NCBI GenBank assembly: GCA_015295835.1
Contig: DVEG01000027.1
Span: forward strand, 310,001 to 374,000
From: Oscillatoriaceae cyanobacterium M7585_C2015_266
Lineage (GTDB): Bacteria > Cyanobacteriota > Cyanobacteriia > Cyanobacteriales > Oscillatoriaceae
DNA length: 64,000 nt
Direction: 5' to 3'
In this document: one piece after another, positions 8,133 through 16,177 of the stretch
Layout of the letters: each line of letters begins with the position of its first letter
How positions within the stretch are numbered: position 1 is the first letter of the stretch
Translations under genes and position numbers: made by a program
The notes under the pieces: model-generated
What the model was told of the DNA's origin: nothing
What the model saw: the letters and a program-made list of their open reading frames with translations, nothing else
The model's database searches: none

Positions 8133-9461
8133 ATGACGGGCAACGCAACGTATCGTGGATTTCTACGACAATTGAACCCTCCAGGTTCAAAGTCGAATCA
8201 GCCACAGCCTCTCTATCCGCTATCAGAAACTCAGGAGGTGACTTTAGGAAGAGATCCAAGCTGTGAAATAGTCTTGGATTCCAATCAGTACGGAGGCGTT
8301 TCCCGAAAACACGCAACCATTCGACCTTTTGGCACAACTAAAGCAGGTGACGTACCCACTTGGCAAGTATGTGATTTAAATAGCGCCAACGGGACATATG
8401 TTAATGGCCAGCGCCTACTCGGATGCCGCAGGCTACAGGCAGGCGATCGCATTACATTGGGCATAAACGGGCCAGAATTTATCTTTGAATACCCGCTGCC
8501 GAATGTCTCTAAATCACCCAGCTCCTACCATCCAGATAGCGTCACCCTGACGCAATTATTTCCTATTTTATCTACAGGGCGAGATTTAAAACGCAAAGCA
8601 TATCTCGTGCCAGCAGCGATCGCAATAATTTTTGTCGTATCAATGTTCGCCTCCATCGGCAATTCCGCAGCCTTTAACATGCTATTGGCTGCATATCTAT
8701 CGGGAATCGCCTATTATTTTATCTACCAACTATGCGGACAGCGTAAACCGTGGTGGTGGCTCGTAACCTGCGCAATTATAACCGCACTCATCCTGATTAG
8801 TCCCCTACTGAGCGGCTTTGTACTGGTGTTTCGCCAAATCCTACCCGGTAAAATACCAGGGGAAAACGAGCAGATAAGCTTTGCACTCTTGTTAGTGCGT
8901 ATGTTTTTCGGCGCTGGGTTAATGGAAGAACTACTCAAAGCTCTGCCCGTTTTACTAGCATTTGTAATCGGCTATTTCCTGCGCTCGCCCTGGCGAGAAC
9001 GCCTCGGAGTTTGGGAACCCCTCGACGGTATTTTATTGGGAACAGCTTCGGCAGTAGGATTCACCCTTTTAGAAACCCTTGGACAATACGTCCCCGACAT
9101 CATACAAAATGTTACCTTACAAGCCGGCAAAGACATGGCGGAACTGGTAGGCTTGCAGTTACTCATTCCCCGCATTCTCGGCTCAGTTGCCGGGCATATG
9201 GCATACAGTGGCTATTTAGGATATTTTATTGGTCTGAGTGTCCTTAAGTCACGCAAGCGCTGGCTGATTCTCACCGTCGGCTACCTCACAGCCGCTTCTC
9301 TCCACGCCCTCTGGAATGCCACAGGCACTGTCAGCTTTTTGTTGCTTGCATTTGTGGGCATCCTCTCTTATGCTTTCTTGGCAGCAGCAATTCTTAAAGC
9401 CCGCGCTCTGTCGCCTACGCGAGCGCAAAACTTCGCTACCCGCATATCAGGATCGTTCTAA
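8133..9461 (+). CDS. FHA domain fused to PrsW-family membrane protease
   Basis: The 442-residue protein starts with a forkhead-associated domain (about residues 30-118; GRD, SRKHA and NGTYVNG motifs), which binds phosphothreonine peptides. A PrsW-type multi-spanning domain follows (about 155-430). Its candidate catalytic residues are Glu265-Glu266 with Lys269 in MEELLKA, Glu314 in LLETLG, His355 in AGHMAYSG and His391 in LHALWNA. PrsW is a membrane-embedded protease known from cleavage of the anti-sigma factor RsiW in Bacillus. The fusion suggests substrate recruitment controlled by Ser/Thr phosphorylation (inference). Confidence 0.85.
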   Translation: MTGNATYRGFLRQLNPPGSKSNQPQPLYPLSETQEVTLGRDPSCEIVLDSNQYGGVSRKHATIRPFGTTKAGDVPTWQVCDLNSANGTYVNGQRLLGCRRLQAGDRITLGINGPEFIFEYPLPNVSKSPSSYHPDSVTLTQLFPILSTGRDLKRKAYLVPAAIAIIFVVSMFASIGNSAAFNMLLAAYLSGIAYYFIYQLCGQRKPWWWLVTCAIITALILISPLLSGFVLVFRQILPGKIPGENEQISFALLLVRMFFGAGLMEELLKALPVLLAFVIGYFLRSPWRERLGVWEPLDGILLGTASAVGFTLLETLGQYVPDIIQNVTLQAGKDMAELVGLQLLIPRILGSVAGHMAYSGYLGYFIGLSVLKSRKRWLILTVGYLTAASLHALWNATGTVSFLLLAFVGILSYAFLAAAILKARALSPTRAQNFATRISGSF

Positions 9462-9500
9462 TTTTTTATTAAATTTTAGAAAATTCCGTTCACAGGGCAC

Positions 9501-10643
9501 ATGACTATAGTCATTGGTTTAATCAGCGGCACGTCAGTAGATGGCATTGACGCAGCCCTCGTGGACATCAGAGGCAAGGAATCAGACTTACAAGTAGAAT
9601 TACTGGCAGCTGCTACTTACCCTTATCCTAAAGAACTGCGGGCGCGGATATTAGCTGTTTGTGGGGGTGCAGCAATTTCTGTGGCAGAATTGGCAGAACT
9701 CGACGACGCTGTTGCCGAACAATTTGCTCTCGCCGCCCTAGCTATAAAAGGCGATCGCTCTGTAGAGCTAATCGGCTCTCACGGACAAACAGTATACCAC
9801 CGTCCACCCTGCCCAGGGAATATAGAACACTTGGGTTACAGTCTGCAAATAGCTCGCGGAGCTGTACTCGCCCGCATCACCGGCATTACCACAGTCAACA
9901 ACTTCCGCGCTGCTGACATCGCCGCTGGCGGGCAGGGAGCACCATTAGTTTCTAAAATTGATGCCTGCTTACTGACGCACTCCCGTCTGAACCGGTGCGT
10001 ACAAAATATTGGCGGTATTGGCAATGTTACTTATCTTCCCTCTGCTTCCTCCCAAGGTCAAACTATAATAGGCTGGGATACAGGTCCTGGAAATGTGCTA
10101 ATTGACATGGCAGTACAGCAACTCAGCAACGGGAAACAAACCTATGATAAAGACGGCACACTGGCAGCAAGCGGTACGCCCTGTAAGGCTTTGGTAGAAA
10201 AGTGGATGCAGCACCCCTTTTTCCACCAGCCGCCGCCAAAATCGACTGGGCGCGAGTTGTTTGGCTTCAGTTTCTTGCAGCAATGTCTCGCTGACGCAAA
10301 TAGTTATTATCTTAGTGATGCTGACACCCTCGCTACTCTCACGGAACTGACTGCCGTGTCGATTGTCCACAGCTACCGTAATTTCTTGCCGCAAATGCCC
10401 GATGAGGTACTTTTGTGCGGTGGCGGCAGTCGTAATTTATATTTGAAACAACGCTTGCAAGCGCTACTCGCCCCGGTGCAGGTTCGGACAACTGATGAGG
10501 CTGGATTGAACGCTGATTTTAAAGAAGCGATCGCTTTTGCCGTGCTCGCCTACTGGCGAATATTGGGCATCCCAGGCAATCTCCCCCAAGTAACCGCCGC
10601 TCGCTATCCTGTATTGTTAGGAGACGTTCACGTTGGCGTTTAA
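9501..10643 (+). CDS. anmK: Anhydro-N-acetylmuramic acid kinase
   Basis: The 380-residue enzyme phosphorylates and opens 1,6-anhydro-MurNAc during peptidoglycan recycling, giving MurNAc-6-phosphate. The N-terminal phosphate-binding motif [16 protein letters not shown], the [12 protein letters not shown] segment, [12 protein letters not shown] and the C-terminal LLCGGGSRN are all family hallmarks. It is cytoplasmic. It starts 39 bases after the FHA-PrsW gene on the same strand and could be co-transcribed with it. Confidence 0.95.
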   Translation: MTIVIGLISGTSVDGIDAALVDIRGKESDLQVELLAAATYPYPKELRARILAVCGGAAISVAELAELDDAVAEQFALAALAIKGDRSVELIGSHGQTVYHRPPCPGNIEHLGYSLQIARGAVLARITGITTVNNFRAADIAAGGQGAPLVSKIDACLLTHSRLNRCVQNIGGIGNVTYLPSASSQGQTIIGWDTGPGNVLIDMAVQQLSNGKQTYDKDGTLAASGTPCKALVEKWMQHPFFHQPPPKSTGRELFGFSFLQQCLADANSYYLSDADTLATLTELTAVSIVHSYRNFLPQMPDEVLLCGGGSRNLYLKQRLQALLAPVQVRTTDEAGLNADFKEAIAFAVLAYWRILGIPGNLPQVTAARYPVLLGDVHVGV

Positions 10644-10708
10644 AGTGTCATAATATAACATAGAAAGAACTTCATCGGCAGCAAGCAATTGAGGCAAGGA
10701 ATCGTGCC

Positions 10709-11158
10709 GTGACTCACACATTTTTAATGCAACCAGGTAGGTGGACGCTGGAAGGCACTTGGCTACAGCGTAATGGAATGCCGATTTTAGTCAAAGGTAA
10801 AACCATAGTAGCCTGGAATCAGGATAACTGGTTCACAATGGTGACAAAGCTCGTATTTCCCAACGGCGAGCGAGATGAAATTACCTTCCAGTATCGGGGG
10901 CACCTCGATGCCGGTGAACGTCAGTACACTTTTGTGCTGCAGCACAGTGATCTAGGGCGCGTAGAAGGTGAAGGTTGGATTGCGCCAGAGACAATTGTAC
11001 AGCGCTATTGGGTACTCGGTGACAATAAGTTACGCCGCACCGGTTTTGAAACTCTGCACCAGCTCAGCCCAAACAAGTATTTCCACTCTAGCGGCATTAT
11101 GGCTGGTCATTACCTAACCAGTACTATGGAAGCTACTCTGGAGCGTCAGCCCGATTAA
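10709..11158 (+). CDS. Conserved hypothetical protein (149 aa)
   Basis: A soluble, beta-rich sequence with many Trp and Tyr residues (MQPGRWTLEGTWLQRNG, YWVLGDNKLRRTGFETLH), which suggests a lipocalin-like or small beta-barrel fold. The GTG start is supported by AAGGA eight bases upstream. It follows anmK on the same strand at 65 bases. I do not recognise a named function. Confidence 0.7.
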   Translation: MTHTFLMQPGRWTLEGTWLQRNGMPILVKGKTIVAWNQDNWFTMVTKLVFPNGERDEITFQYRGHLDAGERQYTFVLQHSDLGRVEGEGWIAPETIVQRYWVLGDNKLRRTGFETLHQLSPNKYFHSSGIMAGHYLTSTMEATLERQPD

Positions 11159-11438
11159 TCCACGCTGCAACTTTTGATGTTAAATTTACTTTTTTAATTA
11201 AAATTTATGGCAGGCGCTCGCTCCTTAAATTAGAAAAATGCGCTCGCTTGTCTCTTACAAAAACTGTTATTATTAATAACTTTATCAAAACTTTATCAAA
11301 CAAAAAGCATAAAATTTGAGTTTATATAAGCTAATAGCATCTTCGGTAATGAAGGTGACGCCCCAGCATCCCCAGCTCCTTTCCTTACTTGGAACAAAGC
11401 AAGAGACGGAGGTCGCCCACTGTAGGACAATGGACAGC

Positions 11439-11633
11439 CTATTCAAATTGCGGTCCTGCGTCAAGTCCCCACTGATGTTTTAACAACTGCTGGTAAGTTG
11501 CTTCCCGTACTATCATTTGCTCGTAGAGTTTAACTAAAAATTCCTGCGCCTGTTCAAGGTTCATTTTTGCAACTTGAGTTTGAAAGGCGCGGATGCTGAA
11601 TTCTTGTTCTAAAGACAGTTCGATAGGATTCAT
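11439..11633 (-). CDS. nblA: Phycobilisome degradation protein NblA
   Basis: The 64-residue protein MNPIELSLEQEFSI... carries the family core QAQEFLVKLYEQMIVREATY and the C-terminal LLKHQWG. NblA is a small helical adaptor that binds phycobiliproteins and brings them to the Clp protease when nitrogen, sulfur or other nutrients run short. I chose the ATG at 11633, with GGAGG ten bases upstream; a TTG at 11642 touches the ribosome binding site and is unlikely. Confidence 0.95.
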   Translation of the reverse strand: MNPIELSLEQEFSIRAFQTQVAKMNLEQAQEFLVKLYEQMIVREATYQQLLKHQWGLDAGPQFE

Positions 11634-12045
11634 TACACACAACCTCCAATCTTAGGTCAATCTTAGGTAGTTCAGGATAGTGCGAGAGTTTCAAACTGGT
11701 TAACTCCAGAATTACAACTCCCTTTCATAAACAGCCTTTGGGTTTCAGGATTCCGTGAACCCTTCCACCTCGAATGTATATGTTACGAATTATAACAAAT
11801 GGTTGACAAAATGCACATTCTTTTACTCACGAAGTTAATGGTATAGATGCCAGCCGTACCGGGTAGGTTCCCCGGTCGATACAGCAGTTGTAGCAATCTG
11901 TCAACAGAAAAACTGCTCATATTGAACGAAATCGTTGTATAAATTCCATCATCCGCTCTTGCCAGCAGCTGGAAGGCGGCCCTTAAAAAGGTAAAATAGT
12001 ATTGCAAAAAAAAAAGCGGCCAAAAAAGCTTGTAGAGCAGGGGGT
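11634..12045. other. nblA upstream region and PP2C 3' flank
   Basis: These 412 bases contain no credible gene. An inverted repeat TGTTA-cgaatta-TAACA lies at 11781-11797 and a hairpin ACCGGG-N6-CCCGGT lies at 11858-11875. Both are upstream of nblA, which is read leftward. I found no clean NtcA box (GTAN8TAC). Confidence 0.4.
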
Positions 12046-12819
12046 TTATTCGTCTGTGCGGTCGCGTCCTTCAATGGCAACAATCACGACTGTAATATTG
12101 TCGCGTCCCCCTTTATCTTTAGCAGCATTAACCAAAACTTTCGCTGCTTGTTCGCAGGCGCGGATATTTTTGAGATGGTTAGCGATCGCTCCATCAGGGA
12201 GTTCTTCCGTCAAGCCATCACTGCACAAAAGCAGGCGATCGCCTGGCTGAACATCAACATATTGCACATCTATTTGCTCAAGATCCTGACGCCCCAGACA
12301 TTGAGAGAGAACATGTCGCCAGGGGTGGTTGCGGGCTTGTTCAGCATTGATGTGACCTAATTTCATTGCCCGTGCCACCCAAGTATGATCTTCTGTAATT
12401 TGCTCCAACTTAGCTCCTCGCAGTCGGTAGAGACGAGAGTCACCGATGTGAGCTACCCATATTCCTTGAGATTTCCCTGATTCTGGTTTATGCTCTTCGT
12501 CTCGGAACATCACCACGACTGCTGTAGTGCCCATATCTGCTCGTTCGGGATGCTCTTGTTGATCCTCAATGATCGCCTGATTAGCCTTTAAAAAAGCCGT
12601 TTCCAAAAGCTCCACCGAAGATTGCTGCGAATCCCAATACTCCGTTAGATAGCGTTGCATCACCTCAGTAGCGATTTGACTTGCTTCCTTACCACCGGCG
12701 TGCCCTCCCATGCCATCTGCCACGATAAAAAATCGCCCATTAGGCTCTATATAGTAGGCATCTTGATTGACAGAGCGAACCATTCCCCGATCAGTAAGAC
12801 CTGCAAAGTAGCGTTTCAT
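12046..12819 (-). CDS. PP2C-type protein Ser/Thr phosphatase
   Basis: The 257-residue protein carries the PP2C metal-site motifs: TDRGMVRSVNQD near the N-terminus, VADGMGGHAGG, HIGDSRLYRLR, LCSDGLTE and the C-terminal GGRDNITVVIV. These phosphatases reverse Ser/Thr phosphorylation and often act with FHA or STK proteins, both of which occur in this window. I chose the ATG at 12819 because homologues start at MKRYFAGLTDRG; an upstream TTG at 12888 would overlap the preceding ABC1 kinase gene by 23 bases and adds residues that do not look conserved. Confidence 0.92.
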   Translation of the reverse strand: MKRYFAGLTDRGMVRSVNQDAYYIEPNGRFFIVADGMGGHAGGKEASQIATEVMQRYLTEYWDSQQSSVELLETAFLKANQAIIEDQQEHPERADMGTTAVVVMFRDEEHKPESGKSQGIWVAHIGDSRLYRLRGAKLEQITEDHTWVARAMKLGHINAEQARNHPWRHVLSQCLGRQDLEQIDVQYVDVQPGDRLLLCSDGLTEELPDGAIANHLKNIRACEQAAKVLVNAAKDKGGRDNITVVIVAIEGRDRTDE

Positions 12820-12865
12820 AACAGGATTGGGTGAGAACAAAGGTGAGATGCAACTATTTGAAAAA

Positions 12866-14758
12866 TCAGAAGCGATCAAATCGCTCAAGCCGGATGAGCA
12901 ATCGGATTAGTGAGACAGCGAGCGCCCCTGCTATTAAAGCCACTATCAGAGCCAAACCCAATTTACCGTTAACAAACAAGATCGTAGCCGAGAGAGTAAA
13001 AGCACTGATGAGTAAAGCATAATTACTCCCCATCTGAATACTGCTGATGCGGCGGAGAACTCTATCCATTTCTGTAGAGCGAACCCGAATGCGTATATCT
13101 CCGCGCTCTAGTTTTTCGATCGCCTCTTCGATGCGGCGTGGCAGATTAAACGCCGTCGTGCCCACCTGAGCCGCTTGACGGCTGATTTCATCGATAAAGC
13201 TATTCCTATCAAAGGAATTGCCGTTACTCATAATTTGCATTGCAAAAGGCTTTGCAACCTCCATAAAATTAAATTCGGGATCGAGACCTTTCCCCACCCC
13301 TTCCAAAGTAGAAAAAGCCCGCATAACGAAAGTGAAGGTAGCGGGAAAGCGAAAAGGTTGATCGTAGGCAATTTCATACAAATCATCAGCGATCGCCGCC
13401 ACCGACTGATTTTCAAACGGCTGCTCCATAATATTATCCAATATATATTGAATAGAGCGCCGAACTGGTCCCAGATCCTCCACTGGCACGAGGGCACCCA
13501 GTTCAATCAGAGAATCGACAACGCGATCCGCACTTTTTTGAGCAATCCCGAAAAACAACTGCATAAGTTTTTCGCGGACATCATTGCGGATGCGCCCCAT
13601 CATGCCAAAATCGTAAAATATCAGTGCTCCGTCGGGGCTGACTGCAATATTGCCTGGGTGAGGATCAGCGTGGAAAAAGCCATTATTCAACAACTGATGC
13701 AAATAAGCTTGCGCTCCCAGATTTGCCAGCATCTTGCGATCCAAACCGGCAGCTTCCAGAGCTTCGTAGTGACTGATTTTAATTCCTGGGATATATTCCA
13801 GAGTCAGAACTCTAGGAGAGGTATAGCGCCAGTAGACGCGAGGTACCCGCACCCAATTGATATTGCGGAAGTTGCGGCGAAAAGTATCGGCATTGCGCCC
13901 TTCATTGAGATAGTCGATTTCCTCGTATAGAATCTTGCAGCACTCCTCGTAGATCCCCATCCAATCGCGGCCACGGCCCCATTTTGGGTGATTTTGGAAG
14001 TAGCGGGCGATTCCTTTAGCGATACCCAAATCGATTTCAAATAGCCGCCGCAATCCTGGGCGCTGAACTTTTACCACTACTTCTTCGCCGGAGTGGAGCT
14101 GAGCTTTATGTACCTGCCCCAAACTAGCGGCTGCCAGAGGAACGGGATCGAAACTGCAAAAAAGAGTAGAAATATCTTTGCCCAAATCTTGTTTAATAAT
14201 TTGTTCTACCTGCTCATAACTGAATGCAGGTACTTTATCTTGCAGTTTTGAGAGTTCTTCGACATATTCGTTGGGGATGATATCGGCGCGGGTGGAGAAT
14301 AGCTGACCCACTTTGATAAAGGTTGGCCCCAGTTCCAGCAGGCTTTCGCGAATCCAGATGGCTTGTTGCCGGCGTCTAGCTTTTTTCTTGGCTTCAGTCA
14401 TGCCGCCGATATAAGTCCAAGATTTGCTATCGCGCCATAGCCAAGCCAGTAATATTAAAACGAAAGACCATATTTCTATAAAGCGTTGTTGGCGGGAATA
14501 GTTTTCGCGATTCCAGCGGTAGGCTTTGTCTTTTTTGTTTTTTTTGAAAATCCGATACCATCCCGACTGGCGCGAGGGAGCGACAGTTTTCTCGTGGCCA
14601 TTTTGTTTTGGGGGGTGCGTTCGCGCAGCGTCAGCGCCGCTGAATCGCGAGGATGCGAGTAATTCTTTGCCATTGGCAATCGCACCTTTGGCGGAGACAT
14701 TTTCCCAGCCTTCGGTGTAGTGTTGGCGAGTGATAGATTGATCAGAAAAAGCAGACAC
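12866..14758 (-). CDS. ABC1/UbiB (AarF) family atypical kinase
   Basis: The 630-residue protein has the ABC1 signature: KVGQ at 149-152 in the family-specific helix, the Ala-rich loop AAASLGQVH near 209-217 that replaces the Gly-rich loop, VVVKVQRPGL with the ATP-contacting Lys, HADPHPGN, and a YDFGMMG magnesium motif. Two membrane helices close the C-terminus (about 578-622). Cyanobacterial and plastid members are linked to prenylquinone metabolism and stress. The first 80 residues are a basic, poorly ordered extension. The GTG start has AGGAATCAGA just upstream. It lies directly upstream of the PP2C gene and is probably co-transcribed with it. Confidence 0.93.
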   Translation of the reverse strand: MSAFSDQSITRQHYTEGWENVSAKGAIANGKELLASSRFSGADAARTHPPKQNGHEKTVAPSRQSGWYRIFKKNKKDKAYRWNRENYSRQQRFIEIWSFVLILLAWLWRDSKSWTYIGGMTEAKKKARRRQQAIWIRESLLELGPTFIKVGQLFSTRADIIPNEYVEELSKLQDKVPAFSYEQVEQIIKQDLGKDISTLFCSFDPVPLAAASLGQVHKAQLHSGEEVVVKVQRPGLRRLFEIDLGIAKGIARYFQNHPKWGRGRDWMGIYEECCKILYEEIDYLNEGRNADTFRRNFRNINWVRVPRVYWRYTSPRVLTLEYIPGIKISHYEALEAAGLDRKMLANLGAQAYLHQLLNNGFFHADPHPGNIAVSPDGALIFYDFGMMGRIRNDVREKLMQLFFGIAQKSADRVVDSLIELGALVPVEDLGPVRRSIQYILDNIMEQPFENQSVAAIADDLYEIAYDQPFRFPATFTFVMRAFSTLEGVGKGLDPEFNFMEVAKPFAMQIMSNGNSFDRNSFIDEISRQAAQVGTTAFNLPRRIEEAIEKLERGDIRIRVRSTEMDRVLRRISSIQMGSNYALLISAFTLSATILFVNGKLGLALIVALIAGALAVSLIRLLIRLERFDRF

Positions 14759-14876
14759 TCTGATTCCTAACTTATTTTCTCAACTGTGATTGACGCAATT
14801 TTCTCATTTAGTTATAATAATAGGTTATAACTAAAGTAAATCATTTTTTCACTTTTTATTTCTCACTTTATATTTT

Positions 14877-15203
14877 TCACTTTTGACTACGATAGCGCTG
14901 CAACTGTGCACGTAGTTGAGCAATTTCAGCGCGCAAGTCGTCTATCGTTGCTTGCAAGTCACCCACAGGCACGTCTGCTCGCCCTGTTGTTGAAGCAGCC
15001 GTGCGGTAAGCAGTAGCAGTTTCTTCTTCTTGGCTTGCTCGCTCCATGACTTGTTCAATGAAAGTCCGCAACTTCTGCCGCTGTTCGGCATCAAATTTGC
15101 CGATTTCACTGAGAGCGTTAGTTAGGGCTTTCTCTAGCTGTTCGTTTAGTGCTTCAGCCAAAGCTCTGCCCACAAAAAAAGCATGGACCAAAGGATTACT
15201 CAT
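14877..15203 (-). CDS. Conserved cyanobacterial protein, DUF6825-like
   Basis: A 108-residue helical protein. The N-terminal half (MSNPLVHAFFVGRALAEALNE, then KALTNALSEIGKFDAEQR) is strongly reminiscent of a small family conserved across cyanobacteria and plastids that I believe is DUF6825. The C-terminal half is a coiled coil (DLRAEIAQLRAQLQRYRSQ). The function is unknown. The family label is from memory and should be checked with a profile search. Confidence 0.65.
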   Translation of the reverse strand: MSNPLVHAFFVGRALAEALNEQLEKALTNALSEIGKFDAEQRQKLRTFIEQVMERASQEEETATAYRTAASTTGRADVPVGDLQATIDDLRAEIAQLRAQLQRYRSQK

Positions 15204-15248
15204 AAACTCAGATTTCTGCCTGTCCGTTACAAATTATAACAATCTATC

Positions 15249-16016
15249 TTATCTAATGTCTGCTTTAGGAACAAAACTAGACTCTGGAAGTGAACTCTGA
15301 TCATCGATAGGAGTCTGTAAATTCTGTTCTGTCTCTAATTCTGGCTGCGGTAGAGTTTCTGATTCGGAGAATACAGCAGCCTCTCTTGTATAATTGTGGG
15401 CAGAATCGGGGTTTATGGGGTCATTGGCAGGAGTAATAAGGCTATTTTCTGAGGCTGGTGGCTGTTGTTGAGGATTAAGCTCGCTGTCGTGGGGTAGATC
15501 CTGTATTTCTGGCATTGGATCAGAAAGCCATTCCAGAGATTGCTGTGGCCAATTTTCTATAGGGGGAAATGACTGTTCTGCGTGAAATAAAGAGTAACCG
15601 AATTTGCCTGTAATCACAAAGCGAAAGGCAAAGCCGCAACTGGCTCCGATTAAAGCGCTGAATGTGGCAGTGAGCAGGAAGACTCGCGGCAAGGATTGTT
15701 TGCTAGACACCAGTTTTTTTACGATCTTTTTCCCCTCAGAGGGTTGCTTGGGTGGCTGCTCTTCTTGGGTGAATGTGTTTTGTTCGGCGACGGGATTGAT
15801 GTTATAAGGTTGTATGGGTTGGGAGTAATTGTGATCGCCCCCTTGCCCCTCTGGTGATACTTCCGTGAGGCTAGATTGAGCGGATACTGTCGAAGAGAAG
15901 GATTCTTGAGCTTTTTTGAGCATTGAAGTTTTGACACTGAGTAGGGGAAGTTGGGCTAGAGCTTTCCCGGTAAAAACTAAATTTAAAGCGGGGCTGAGCT
16001 TTTTGCCACTCCCCAT
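15249..16016 (-). CDS. Hypothetical single-pass membrane protein
   Basis: The 255-residue protein has a hydrophilic N-terminal region of about 110 residues, one membrane helix (about 112-134, VFLLTATFSALIGASCGFAF) and a Pro/Gln/Glu-rich outer tail without clear fold. No domain is recognised. It may share a transcript with the 108-residue gene 45 bases downstream. Confidence 0.6.
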   Translation of the reverse strand: MGSGKKLSPALNLVFTGKALAQLPLLSVKTSMLKKAQESFSSTVSAQSSLTEVSPEGQGGDHNYSQPIQPYNINPVAEQNTFTQEEQPPKQPSEGKKIVKKLVSSKQSLPRVFLLTATFSALIGASCGFAFRFVITGKFGYSLFHAEQSFPPIENWPQQSLEWLSDPMPEIQDLPHDSELNPQQQPPASENSLITPANDPINPDSAHNYTREAAVFSESETLPQPELETEQNLQTPIDDQSSLPESSFVPKADIR

Positions 16017-16177
16017 ATTAACAGGTGAGCGCGTAGTGGCGTGGCTACTGGGGGAATATCAGCGAGAACATATTTTTGACAACTGTAAAACCCCCTAGGA
16101 AAAAGACATTTTAGAATTGTATGTCTACGTGCAAGATGCCCTATCTTGTACTTTTCTTATTGCCGCCATTAAAATGC

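Noticed and set aside
13175-13930. 251-codon plus-strand frame
   Set aside because: It lies antisense within the ABC1/UbiB kinase gene, whose frame has clear family motifs. The antisense product has no domain.
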